Notes: generated by a model from the letters alone, not told the origin. Shown: positions 51,401 through 58,727, numbered from the stretch's first letter. The stretch: 59,114 nucleotides of DNA from Acanthaster planci (GCF_001949145.1 NW_019091509.1:622301-681414); one strand, 5' to 3'. Translations and numbers: made by a program.

Positions 51401-52322
51401 ACTCCCAAATTTAGTATTGAAATCACACAAAGCAAATAAGTATTTACAATGATATCGAGAAGGCAAATTCACAAAAGAAGATAAATTACAAAATTGGGTC
51501 ACACAAGTAATAAGACCAGTGCAGGTGCAGGGCTGGAGGAGAAGGCACGGCTAAGGCAAAGAAACCCAAATGTAAAAGTGGCTACAAAAATTTTTAAAAA
51601 TGAAGAATGACCAGCGCCCCAATGTGCGAAGCAGTTTGATGTACATGTACCTGTAGAGTTCACCCAACCAAAAAGGTATTAAAAGAATTTGAAAGGTGTG
51701 CGCGGTATGCCCACAGGTAGAGCTCAGGTATTAACTGTTACACTAACATGGACATAATGGTCCCCCGAAAAAATACACCAACTGAGTACGTCCTACGGTA
51801 GTGACCAAATTAGTGAATTATTAAGGTACATGTAATTAAGTAACTCTTAATTACATGTAATTAAGTAACTCTTACATGTATATCAGATACTTCACAATCA
51901 ATCAGTAAAAAGAGAACTGAAAATTTCATGCAATTTCTTGTATCTTACGAAACGTACTCGTAATCACATACATGTGCCGTTCTCGGGCTGTTTCAATCAC
52001 AACATTTTTGTGTGTGTCCATACTGCCATAGATAAACTACAGGAAAGAAGATGCATAGGCTAGGCCTACATACATGTACATGTACCAGTATTTTCGAGTA
52101 TGAAAGTAGTCATAACTTTGTTAATACTAAAACCATGGGGTTGAATGGTGTATCAAATGAAAGGTCTTGCTATTATATGCTTTATCCAATGGGGTTATTT
52201 TCTGGGCTAATTTTAAATATCTCAAAATTTTGTAACATCCCTACGACCCTAGTCCTACATGAAGGTGGGCCTACCTTAGTCATACCGACTCCAGCCACAA
52301 AAACTCTTCTCTTTCCAGTCAT
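21379..52322 (-). CDS. SCP2: SCP2/SCPx: 3-ketoacyl-CoA thiolase fused to sterol carrier protein 2, 14 coding exons
   Basis: The coding parts, in transcript order, are 52275-52322, 45585-45779, 41172-41300, 39629-39755, 39258-39321, 38453-38539, 38017-38167, 37406-37553, 36612-36719, 30148-30301, 29596-29662, 26233-26365, 22762-22838 and 21379-21480. They sum to 1590 nt, which is 529 residues plus stop, with every junction GT-AG and in frame. The thiolase half (about 1-400) has the nucleophilic cysteine in NNACATGS (Cys86), then VELHDCF (His297, Cys299) and KGHPLGATG (His347). The SCP2 lipid-binding half (about 405-529) ends in AKL, a peroxisomal targeting signal 1. In the known family, SCPx cleaves branched-chain 3-ketoacyl-CoAs, including the bile-acid precursor side chain, inside peroxisomes, and is processed to a free lipid carrier. 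Length is close to human SCPx (547). The start is the first ATG with a good context (ACAAAATGA). The linker between halves is about 12 residues shorter than in human, so a missed micro-exon there is possible. Confidence 0.93.
22762..22838 (-). CDS. SCP2: SCP2 coding exon 13
   Basis: Encodes [20 protein letters not shown], then LQPQS. The acceptor is CTTGCAG|AA and the donor TCG|GTGAGA, phase 0. Confidence 0.94.
25431..25490. repeat. Clustered KpnI-like palindromes (GGGTACCC)
   Basis: GGGTACCTGGGTACCC and CGGGTACCC lie within 60 bp in SCP2 intron 12. A related palindrome occurs at 40818-40828. This may be the end of a small repeat. Function is unknown. Confidence 0.35.
26233..26365 (-). CDS. 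SCP2: SCP2 coding exon 12
   Basis: Encodes [20 protein letters not shown], then [20 protein letters not shown], then RDVQ, which is the central sheet of the SCP2 fold. The donor is GG|GTAAGT, phase 1. Confidence 0.93.
28125..28500 (-). repeat. Dispersed repeat, minus-oriented copy in SCP2 intron 11
   Basis: Read on the minus strand, GGAGCGCTTTTGTCCC, GTGGTATACTGTTTCA, TTGGTAATTCCCAGTAGC, GTTACAAGGCCCAG and a terminal GTGGTTAACC appear in the same order as in the plus-strand copy at 34925-35340. Both copies share a short peptide string L-V-I-P-S-S, and neither has a convincing ORF. Confidence 0.7.
29596..29662 (-). CDS. SCP2: SCP2 coding exon 11 (start of SCP2 domain)
   Basis: A 67-nt exon giving [20 protein letters not shown] followed by [12 protein letters not shown] lines up without gaps with the first helix of the SCP2 domain. 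The acceptor CAGCCCAG|CCT was chosen because it is the only nearby AG that keeps the exon 10 frame. Its pyrimidine tract is poor, so the exact left boundary is less sure. The donor is GAG|GTATGG, phase 0. Confidence 0.75.
30148..30301 (-). CDS. SCP2: SCP2 coding exon 10 (end of thiolase domain)
   Basis: Encodes [20 protein letters not shown], then [20 protein letters not shown], then FPDHS. It keeps the methionine of Y-K-M-G-F-P (Met397), where the short pre-SCP2 isoform of vertebrates begins. The donor is AA|GTAAGT, phase 2. Confidence 0.94.
31924..32033. mobile_element. Tiny 110-bp inverted-repeat element (MITE)
   Basis: The first 22 bases (31924-31945) and last 22 bases (32012-32033) are perfect reverse complements. 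From outside in they read TATATA then ACGGGTTTGCCCTT. The TATATA at each end may be the target-site duplication (TA or TATA), leaving ACGGGTTTGCCC as the terminal repeat. It lies in SCP2 intron 9. Confidence 0.75.
33292..33349. repeat. GC-rich palindrome/hairpin
   Basis: GTGGGTTCCG, CGTCCGCTCCGCTCC and their near-complements GGAGCGGACG and CGGACCCCAC form a long imperfect stem around the loop TACGTGG. It sits in the AT-rich SCP2 intron 9, next to a run of C. Confidence 0.6.
34925..35340 (+). repeat. Dispersed repeat, plus-oriented copy in SCP2 intron 9
   Basis: GGAGCACTTTTGTCCC, GTGGTATACTGTTTCA, TTGGTAATTCCCAGCAGC, GTTACAAGGCCCAG and GTGGTTAAACC match the inverted copy at 28125-28500. The two copies lie on opposite sides of exons 10 and 11. 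Confidence 0.7.
35470..35600. repeat. Poly-G/poly-C low-complexity block with one N
   Basis: Runs of 9-13 G or C surround two copies of a CCCGCCAG(C/T)G(G/A)TTATA segment. The N at 35531 and the homopolymers make the exact length unreliable. Open frames across it are not believable. Confidence 0.7.
36612..36719 (-). CDS. SCP2: SCP2 coding exon 9 (GHPLGATG motif)
   Basis: Encodes [20 protein letters not shown], then [15 protein letters not shown], then a split glycine. The acceptor is TTTAAAG|GTA and the donor CAG|GTGAGG, phase 1. The intron that follows (30302-36611) is 6.3 kb. Confidence 0.94.
37406..37553 (-). CDS. SCP2: SCP2 coding exon 8 (HDCF motif)
   Basis: Encodes [18 protein letters not shown], then [20 protein letters not shown], then LGLCPP and a split glycine. 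His297 and Cys299 of HDCF are thiolase active-site positions. The donor is CAG|GTATGA, phase 1. Confidence 0.94.
38017..38167 (-). CDS. SCP2: SCP2 coding exon 7
   Basis: Encodes [16 protein letters not shown], then [20 protein letters not shown], then IMKM. The acceptor is TTGTTCAG|CCC and the donor ATG|GTATGA, phase 0. Confidence 0.94.
38453..38539 (-). CDS. SCP2: SCP2 coding exon 6
   Basis: Encodes [20 protein letters not shown], then QPLTKLQC, then a split cysteine. The acceptor is CCCCCAG|CTA and the donor TG|GTAAGT, phase 2. Confidence 0.92.
39258..39321 (-). CDS. SCP2: SCP2 coding exon 5
   Basis: Encodes [20 protein letters not shown] and a split proline, matching the conserved KNHKHS-NNP block of SCPx. 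The acceptor is TTTTGCAG|GA and the donor CC|GTAAGC, phase 2. It is only 64 nt. Confidence 0.92.
39629..39755 (-). CDS. SCP2: SCP2 coding exon 4
   Basis: Encodes [20 protein letters not shown], then [11 protein letters not shown], then AGKEHMSKY, with a split glycine at the end. The acceptor is GTTTAG|TTT and the donor ACG|GTAAAT, phase 1. Confidence 0.92.
40810..41144. mobile_element. Possible 335-bp inverted-repeat element
   Basis: CATGGGAACCGGGTACC (40810-40826) is mirrored by GGTACCTGGTTCCCATG (41128-41144), 16 of 17 positions. The segment lies in SCP2 intron 3, ending 27 bp from the weak exon 3 donor. No target duplication is clear. Confidence 0.5.
41172..41300 (-). CDS. SCP2: SCP2 coding exon 3 (active-site cysteine)
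   Basis: 43 residues from [18 protein letters not shown] to [12 protein letters not shown]. It carries the nucleophilic cysteine of the thiolase. The acceptor is GGTACAG|GTG. The donor CAG|GTTCAT departs from the GTAAGT/GTGAGT consensus and is the weakest splice site in the gene. Confidence 0.9.
42061..43118. mobile_element. 1.06-kb long-inverted-repeat transposon in SCP2 intron 2
   Basis: The ends are CTAGCCTTGGTCAAGG at the left and its reverse complement at the right. The inverted similarity runs inward for about 150 bp, through TTCGTCATTC, CACACGGTCTAA and ATGCAAATCAGCTGA. A perfect 7-bp direct repeat GTTGGCC flanks it (42054-42060 and 43119-43125), the mark of a target-site duplication. 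The interior carries a helicase gene fragment on the minus strand (42564-42767). It is too short to encode a transposase, so it is a deleted derivative. Confidence 0.85.
42564..42767 (-). pseudogene. RecQ-type helicase N-terminal fragment carried by the transposon
   Basis: The frame contains [12 protein letters not shown], then [20 protein letters not shown], then F-Q. This matches the Q-motif and Walker A block of RecQ-family DNA helicases (FR-EQ--AL, G-DVF---PTG-GKS-IFQ). The Walker loop reads PTDNGKS, so the usual G after PT is replaced by D. Four extra residues T-Y-M-Y, encoded by ACGTACATGTAC, interrupt the helix between A-L-E-Y and F-L-R-G. The frame ends about 20 residues past the motif, so no active helicase can be made. 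Confidence 0.65.
45585..45779 (-). CDS. SCP2: SCP2 coding exon 2
   Basis: 65 residues from [20 protein letters not shown] to GMTGIPIYN, including [13 protein letters not shown]. The acceptor is CAAAAACAG|TTT and the donor AAC|GTACGT, phase 0 at both ends. Confidence 0.95.
46640..47020. repeat. Minisatellite, 19 copies of a 20-bp unit
   Basis: The unit is GGCCAAACCAAAAGAATGGT, with sparse variants (AGAGTGGT, GACCAAACC, and one copy with an extra A). The total is 381 bp in SCP2 intron 1. Because 20 is not a multiple of 3, all frames on both strands cycle through the array and stay open, giving spurious repetitive ORFs. Confidence 0.97.
47543..47556 (+). promoter_or_regulatory. CTCF-like core motif
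   Basis: CCACAAGAGGGCGC on the plus strand, in SCP2 intron 1. It faces the minus-strand motif at 52511-52524. Confidence 0.4.
49580..50800. repeat. GC-rich, LTR-like segment
   Basis: This is an abrupt GC-rich island in an AT-rich intron. It contains GGGCATAAAAGCCCC (a possible TATA box near 50172), the 36-bp tandem repeats at 50306-50440, and CCAATAAAAACTGG (a possible polyadenylation signal near 50715). The order promoter then poly(A) signal suggests a solo LTR of a retrotransposon. I could not define the terminal bases or a target duplication. A 182-residue open frame here (49500-50048) has no recognised domain. Confidence 0.4.
50306..50440. repeat. Four tandem copies of a 35-37-bp unit
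   Basis: CGGCGTCTCTTGCCCGTTA and variants start at 50306, 50342, 50379 and 50414. Confidence 0.8.
51107..51128. repeat. TACATG hexamer array
   Basis: Three and a half copies of the self-complementary TACATG unit. This is one of many such runs in the window. Confidence 0.8.
52275..52322 (-). CDS. SCP2: SCP2 coding exon 1
   Basis: Encodes [16 protein letters not shown], the first strand of the thiolase fold. The donor is AAG|GTAGGC, phase 0. The N-terminus is about seven residues shorter than in human SCPx. Confidence 0.9.
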
Positions 52323-52510
52323 TTTGTCTTCTGTAGTCAATCCCTTTCCAGTCAACGTGGTCAAGCTAGACGTTTTGCATATGATATATGCAGGGGTGGG
52401 CGCTGGGCTGACACAGTGACACTGACATGGACTCGTCCAGGGTCTTATGTTTTTGGACCGCTGATCTCAAAATGTTTCAGACGGACGTGAAATCTTGTCG
52501 AATTAACCAG

Positions 52511-52524
52511 ACGCCCTCTGCTGG
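52511..52524 (-). promoter_or_regulatory. CTCF-like core motif in the divergent promoter
   Basis: The minus strand reads CCAGCAGAGGGCGT. It is followed on the plus strand by TCATTGG and then the CTCCGAGCGGAAC segment, the same order as in the repeat copy at 804-900. Confidence 0.45.
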
Positions 52525-52636
52525 TCATTGGTAGTTAAGTTCCATAAGTTGTAAAATCTCCAGCTCCGAGCGGAACAAAAGAGGGCGGCTTTTTTTGGTA
52601 CGTCGCACGCGCCATGCGCCAGGAAAGTATTATGCG

Positions 52637-52677
52637 TGTACATGTACATGTACATGTACGTACACGTACATGTACGT
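52637..52677. repeat. ACATGTA/ACGTACA array in the promoter interval
   Basis: TGTACATGTACATGTACATG then TACGTACACGTACATGTACG. It is self-complementary along its length. Confidence 0.85.
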
Positions 52678-52716
52678 TCCCGGCGTTCGGACCACGAACA
52701 ACAAATCGAACTGTTC

Positions 52717-52758
52717 GTGAACGTACGAGAGCTGCCCGTGAACGTACGAGAGCTGCCC
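52717..52758. repeat. Perfect 21-bp tandem duplication
   Basis: GTGAACGTACGAGAGCTGCC plus C occurs twice head to tail, about 160 bp upstream of the TMEM59 start codon. CGAACTGT also flanks the pair on both sides. Confidence 0.9.
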
Positions 52759-52915
52759 GAACTGTGCCACAGGGCCTGAGGTGGCGCTATTTGGGCCAAC
52801 TGATCACTGCACTGCATGCAAAAGGGGGTGATACTGAAAAAAAATTATCAACGTACATGTACATGTACGTTGCGTCTACTACGGCCTAATCTGTCGCGTG
52901 ACAGAGCAAAACAAA

Positions 52916-53077
52916 ATGGCTTCGCGGTCTGTTTCCAGATCAATTGCTTTGTTGGCCATTTTCGGCCATATACATGCCCTAACTACACCAGAAAGTGCTT
53001 TCCAAAACGTGCTAGAGGACGTATCATCTTGTAAAGAATCATGTGAGCGTACATTTTCAGAACATACTTATCCAGAG
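52916..53077 (+). CDS. TMEM59: TMEM59 coding exon 1 (signal peptide)
   Basis: 54 residues: MASRSVSRSIALLAIFGHIH at the start and CERTFSEHTYPE at the end. The donor is GAG|GTGAGA, phase 0. Confidence 0.88.
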
Positions 53078-56000
53078 GTGAGAAATTTGCTTATTACCAG
53101 TGAGTGTAAACACTAACGTTACCCTGTATGAGTTGACATCAGATATAAATTTACATGTATGTATCGATACATTCATTAGGCCTCCAAAATGATTGTCGTA
53201 CATGTAGTTACTTCCTTGGTTAACATGGTTACTTGATCTTCTCCAATGGAGGTTTCTCAAATTATTCTTTTGAGTTTTGTACATGTAGGCCTCGGCTATT
53301 GTTTGTTAAAGAAATGTGTCCCAAGATCATGAAGATTAGGCCATTCCTAGGTCATATACAGTAAGCTTTGTTTTTTCCAGACACTTTTTGTACTTGGTCT
53401 CCACAAGATCATATTTCCAGCAGTCGTGGTGGTGATTGATGTCGTTAAGTACCATTGATTCAGTGAAATACAGTACATGTAGCAAACATTGGTGAGGAAA
53501 AGTTGGCATTCCCCATGGTCGGTTCCAAATCCCTGCAAATGGATGGGCCAATCACATCATTCAACACAACAGGTTTTTACTACAGTACCCCATTCATACA
53601 TGTACACCAGGATGAGGCGTTCAAAGATGGCTAGGCAAATAATTATTTTGTAACTTGTGTTGGGTCACAAAGTGCCTTTTGCTTAGAAATAATTAAAAAA
53701 ATGTTTATTAAATTTTTCGGGGCAGCTCTCAAGGCACATGGCGCTGGATGCAAATTGTATGACTTTTATTCTCAAGATCTTACATTTTGGTTTTTTGTTT
53801 AAGATAACTTGATCAAATAAAAGAAAATGGATTGAAAAAATTTCTATATATATAGAGGCACTACTCAGCACCCTGTGCACAAGCCTTACATTCATGTACA
53901 TGTACATCTACCATGTCTACAGTACATATTGTATGAGACTTGGTCTGGACATGACTCCAACATGAGTGTCACCATAGAGGGATCCTAATACGACGCTTTT
54001 AGCGTTGATCTGCGCACTTCCGCGTTTGACAACGAGGCTGTATGTGTCAGTTTCAATTCTTAATAAGAACAGATGATTGAAAGTAAGGAGTCAAGACACA
54101 AATACATAAAAGTATGTTAAATTCAGACTTTTCAGGCTACAAATTTTTGTGGAAGAGTCTTTCAGGATGACCCGACAAGTAAAATCAAAAGAAAAAATAA
54201 CAGCAATTGACCGCAAACTCACTTACCTGCGATGGTCGTGTATCTTGTGCAGTGGGCGTACTTTAAACTGAAGTGGTGTCACACTTACGAACCGGATACT
54301 GCATGTACTGTGTCGACTGTGGTGGGTGCGCGCTATGAAGTTCAACACAGAGAACCTCGGTTGCGATGCAGATATGCGCAGAAGGCGCTAATGTTGGAAA
54401 CAAACTGGAAGGTGTACCTGGTATGCTCCAGTGCACTTGGAGAGTTGGTACATGTTCATACAACAGTCACACATACTGTACACATAATGAACAGCCATTT
54501 TGTTTCCAAAATTTGAGGCTGGCACTATGCTTTCCATATTCACAACTCTGGGGGGGATATAGCGTAAAGTCAAGAATTTTCTGCTTTCTGGAAGTCAAAT
54601 TCTGCTTTCTTCTGCTTTCTAAATTTTGTGTACATAACTGTATGTGATTGTACATATGTAGGCCTACATTTACCGTACATCTACAGGTATCTTTGGCATA
54701 ATGATATACATGTATGTAGGGCCTACGCTCACCACGTCACTGTGATCTTGGCCTGGTCCCCGTCCCTATTGATTTATTCATAAGCAGTGAGACGTCTGAG
54801 CACTACATGTATGTAGGAACGGGGACCTGTGTGATCTCCACAGTGCGGAGCCAGAAGAAATCAATACCGAATTCTGCGATATCGCAAAGGCAAAACAGGA
54901 GGGGAAATGCTACCAAATGTTACTTTCAAAGTGAGTTAAACAGTGAAAATGAGTTTCCTAATTTGGGTTTCATATTTATTTGATTAATTGTGCAGAAATG
55001 ATCAAAAAAGATTTATTTGTTTTATTATTTGTTTACGAGAATTGCGTTTTCCGCTTTCTACCCCCAATTCTGCAATTTTTGCAGATATTCTGCAAAGCGG
55101 AAAATTCTTGACTCTAATATAGCGCCACCAATGTTGGGTGTGTCTCATTTTCTTTGTGAACCAAGTATTAACCCATCACACGTGGTCGGTTTAGGTCAGC
55201 TAACCCACTGATATATGTGTACATGATATTTGTACTGTAGAAACGGCCATCCATGTGTGGGTGTGCAGGCATGACATACCGGTACATTTAGTGTGGACCT
55301 CAGCACAAAAGAAGTCCACATCATGTCGGGTGCAATGGCGTCGTGTGGACTCACACATGTCCACACAATGTTCCAGTCCACATGTCCACTCAATGTTCGA
55401 GTTCACATGTCTACACAATGTTCGAGTCCACATGTCCGACACAATGTTCGATTCCACATGTCCGACACAATTCCCCCCCTCTCTGAAAAACAGTTTCAGA
55501 GGCATTTTGGGGTCAATGTTATCTGTGGTAAAATGAAGAGGAACAGTCTGGGAAATCATCATCAAAAATCAAGCTCGAAGGAGCTAGTTGGAGAAAAAGG
55601 AGCATTTTCCTCAAGTTTCCTTAACCACAGGAGAACAAAAGAATGTCCACACTTTGTATGTAAAATGTCTGGATGTGTGTGTAGTCATTGCATACGTTTC
55701 ACATACATGTACACAATGCACTGTAGTCTCACAGCATCACATGTGCACAGCTCCAACCATAGCATTAGCGTTGGCTGGCCATGCTATGGTGGCACCTGCT
55801 TGGTTATCAATTTTGAACTGTGTTCCAGACCGCTGGTTGAAGTAATGCACCCAACTACTTGTTTTGCAACAGAAAATGCTATTGTGCAAAACCATTTCAT
55901 CTTTCATCACATTTGAAAACTCGGTCAAAAACAGTAATGTTGAACCTATGGATTTCCTTCAAACAGCTGACAAAAGATTTATAAGGCCTTTGATGATACA

Positions 56001-58727
56001 CTCGAGGAACAAAAAAGAAATGTTAAAAGAGCGTTTCCACCATAGGTGGCAGCAAGTCATTTTTTGCAAGTCAAAGTCAAGTCACAAGTCAAAGCTGGTA
56101 TTTACAAGTCACAAGTCACAAAAATAGCAACTCGAGTCCAAGTCACATGACTCAAGTCAGCAACTCTGGTTTCCACAAAAGATATAATTTTTGTTGATGG
56201 ATGTTATGGGTGTCACTCAAGACATAATTACACGGTGTGTGTATTTTGCTCACATGTTCGCATGCAGGATTCCTTGTACCATTATGAAATCGATAGAAAA
56301 ATTCTGTCCCTGAATTGTCTGGAGAGAGCTGGCTCATGTACGTATTTGAGATACCGGTAGAACATAAACAGAAATGTTTGCTGTAGATAAAAATGTGGGA
56401 ATTGTAATTTCAAATGTGATTTTTCTCTCTGTTAGCGATTTTGCTCTCTTTTTTTAAAAAATGAAAGTGGCTTACAGACCACTCTGCTCATGTCCCCCAA
56501 CTCCTCTTCTCTTTTCCAAAGTTCTGTGCATGAACATGTACGGTGTCTGCATGGTTGGCCGTGTATTACGGTACATGTACATGTACATGTAGAGGGCTGG
56601 GTATACATGTACATGTACAAGCATTGATCAATGAGAATGCTCATCAGGTACATGTACTTACATGTACATGTATGTTTGCTGTTCCAAAATGACCTTGGAC
56701 ACACATTTTAAATGTACATGTACATGTATGTAATATTGTCCTAAACACGTTCGGAAAAGATGCTCTGCAAGAATACCCCTCCCGTATGTAATGTACATAC
56801 ATGTAATATCCACTCACTAAATAATAGTATACATGTATGTACAGTATGGCTATCCATGAACGTGATGTGTAAATCTTAACACTTCTAAATCTAGCAGATT
56901 CAAACAGCATTGATGAAATTCAGTCAAATATTAGTTGTAAAGGTTTGCGGTAGCACCATACAAGGATATCTCTTTTATGAGTATGTGTAATTTTGAAAAG
57001 AACCAGAGGTTACTGCCCCTCACCATGAAAAGCTTCAAAGCTCATCAGTCAAATACTGTTGATCTGAAACCTTGCACTGTTCATGTACATGTACAGTAGG
57101 CCTATTTACCAAAAAAACCTGTACTTGTTATACCGTGGCAATACGTATAGATTGAAAGTTTTTCGTGGCCAAGAATTGATCATGTGATATGACACAAACA
57201 TGTATGTGCTAGACTGCAAGAACGTCAGCCATATCAGCAATGTTTGCCATGGTGGTGGTACATGAGTGATGTACCCCACGGGGAACATTACCTTTATCAT
57301 TCATATGGTTGAAATAGGGTATTTTGAGCTCAACCCAAAGTGTGCTTTGGTTAAAGCTCTTCCTCAGTTGCATGTACATGTAAAAAGGTGCCAGAGGGAA
57401 AAAAGATCAAAATATGCCTCCCCTGAGAATGCACAATGTTGGATGTTACTGTTCTTTTTCTACTCTGACTACCAGTAACGTGTCAGCTTGAAAATGCGAA
57501 TGTTTTAGATATCCAGAACACACCATATTCTTTCATGACAGAGTAACCATCTGCCAGCATGTCAGCGGGGATGTCGTCTTTTCTCCATTATGGAGTTTGC
57601 AGAGGAAGATACTCAAGATTTCAACACCACCAAAGAAATGTGCAGTCAAGGTCAGTAAGAATACATACATGTACCCTGTAAATTATTATTTACCAAATGA
57701 AAACTTTTTAAGTCTTTGGTTATTACATGAGCATTTACTACCGGTATTACCCTCAGGGCTTCATTTTAAAGGAGCGTGATCGCGCTCGCGCTCCTTAATG
57801 TTTTCCAAGGAGAGCAAAAAAAAGCGCTCCTTAAAAAGTTAAGGCGTGCATGTTTTTTTCAAACCAGCAAATCTTGATTTATACAAATTACAATTCTTGA
57901 TGAAAATACATGTACACAAGTGTATACATGTAAATGCTCTTAACTCCTAATTTTGATTTAATTTGGAAAGGTACTATGAATGTCGTGCATGGAATTTTCT
58001 AGTACTACACGTGACAGTGTTTTCAGTATTGTCAAAAGTCCATCAAAATTCTTGAACGTCATCAGAATTCTGTCAAGTATGATGTTCGTAACAAACATGT
58101 TGTACTCGTATATTTTTGATGCAGCGAACTTGAAGATTATTTTCGGTGGTTGAAAGGCGTGAGACCTACGTGTACCTACATGCATTGATGGCCAACCAAA
58201 TGTCCACCAAATGTACACAGTCTGCCTAATTATCCCCAAATAATAATTTTTATTAATCTGAAAGTGCAAGTTTTTGTTTTAAATGACCAAAGTCACTCTT
58301 AGAAGTTTTGTAAAGTTGCATGTGGAGTAGCATTTTGGTTAATTTTTGGAAGAACATTTCATGTGTACCAGGTAGATGGCTCTTGAATCCTTCAAAATAT
58401 CTATAAACAATGATAGACCTCTAAACTGATGCTGTCACACTTTTTTTTTCAAAGCGGCACTTTCCTATGGAGCAATTGGAGGCTCGTGGTCCACTGAACA
58501 CTATACATGTAGGAAAGCATGTACATGTGCACTCTCATCAGTACAGAGGTCTATTGAGTTCACCATGCTCAATTGAGGTTAGAAATCACTGATTGAGTAC
58601 CAGTATAATCTTTTCTTTGTTTATTCTGTCAGCTTGTGGTGAGGCATACAAAGATGGTGGGCAGCTGTACGCTTGCCAACTTGGCTGCCAAAATGAAGTT
58701 CCATTTGCTTTGCAGAAACAGCAAGAG
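52916..58727 (+). CDS. TMEM59: TMEM59 family protein, first three coding exons (3' part outside window)
   Basis: The coding parts are 52916-53077, 57542-57650 and 58633-58727, giving 122 residues in one frame with GT-AG junctions. Residues 1-21 form a signal peptide ending about H-I-H-A. The lumenal domain has SSCKESCERTFSEHTYPE, ACQRGCRLFSI, a glycosylation site N-T-T, and ACQLGCQNEVPFA, with the paired-cysteine spacing of TMEM59/TMEM59L (BSMAP family). The transmembrane helix and cytoplasmic tail must lie beyond position 59,114. In vertebrates TMEM59 is a type I Golgi and late-endosome/lysosome glycoprotein that affects glycosylation of cargo such as APP. It binds ATG16L1 through its tail. 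The start was taken at 52916 because it heads the signal peptide and has A at -3. The gene faces away from SCP2. Confidence 0.88.
54565..55116. mobile_element. 552-bp MITE with perfect 8-bp target duplication (hAT-like)
   Basis: The ends read TAAAGTCAAGAATTTTCTGC at the left and, from the right inward, TAGAGTCAAGAATTTTCCGC. ATATAGCG occurs directly outside both ends (54557-54564 and 55117-55124). Eight-base duplications with T-A-G-A-G-type ends suit the hAT superfamily. It lies in TMEM59 intron 1. A second, inner inverted pair (CTGGTCCCCGTCCC near 54753 and GGAACGGGGACC near 54818) suggests a nested insertion. Confidence 0.8.
55350..55471. repeat. Minisatellite, about five copies of a 25-26-bp unit
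   Basis: The unit is GTCCACATGTCCACTCAATG plus TTCGA, with small changes, in TMEM59 intron 1. A 207-residue open frame crossing it is not supported as a gene. Confidence 0.85.
56045..56160. repeat. Irregular AAGTCA/CAAGTCAC simple repeat
   Basis: AAGTCA recurs about ten times at uneven spacing in TMEM59 intron 1. Confidence 0.7.
56571..56733. repeat. Cluster of ACATGTAC arrays
   Basis: At least four separate runs of (ACATGT)n within 160 bp: near 56571-56590, 56604-56620, 56648-56672 and 56713-56730. Confidence 0.8.
57542..57650 (+). CDS. TMEM59: TMEM59 coding exon 2
   Basis: Encodes SNHLPACQRGCRLFSIMEFA, then EEDTQDFNTTKEMCSQ, with one base of a split codon. The acceptor is CATGACAG|AGT and the donor AAG|GTCAGT, phase 1. 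ACQRGCRLFSI matches vertebrate TMEM59. Confidence 0.92.
57768..57835. repeat. AAGGAGCG inverted repeats
   Basis: AAGGAGCGTGATCGCGC is followed by GCGCTCCTTAA and a second GCGCTCCTTAA, so alternative hairpins can form just downstream of TMEM59 exon 2. Confidence 0.5.
58633..58727 (+). CDS. TMEM59: TMEM59 coding exon 3
   Basis: A split alanine, then CGEAYKDGGQLYACQLGCQN, then EVPFALQKQQE. The acceptor is TTCTGTCAG|CT and the donor GAG|GTAAGT, phase 0. The next exon is not visible before the right edge. Confidence 0.92.

Larger units (their letters stand above)
52323..52915. promoter_or_regulatory. SCP2-TMEM59 divergent promoter interval
   Basis: 593 bp separate the two start codons. It contains a CTCF-like core (52511-52524), a segment CTCCGAGCGGAACAAAAGAG related to the dispersed GC-rich repeat, a palindromic GCGCCATGCGC block (about 52610-52620), an ACATGTA array (52637-52677) and a perfect 21-bp tandem duplication (52717-52758). 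AAAATGGC at the TMEM59 start codon resembles the YY1 core. I see no TATA box in proper position for either gene. The promoter role is inferred from position and composition. Confidence 0.6.

Noticed and set aside
52322-52364. Upstream extension of SCP2 exon 1 by 14 codons
   Set aside because: It would need a TTG start. The ATG at 52322 has a good context and gives the N-terminus expected for the family.
52898-52915. Upstream extension of TMEM59 by six codons
   Set aside because: It would start at GTG and put charged residues ahead of the signal peptide. ATG at 52916 is the natural start.
55293-55916. 207-codon open frame in TMEM59 intron 1
   Set aside because: It crosses a minisatellite and has no recognisable domain or splice support.
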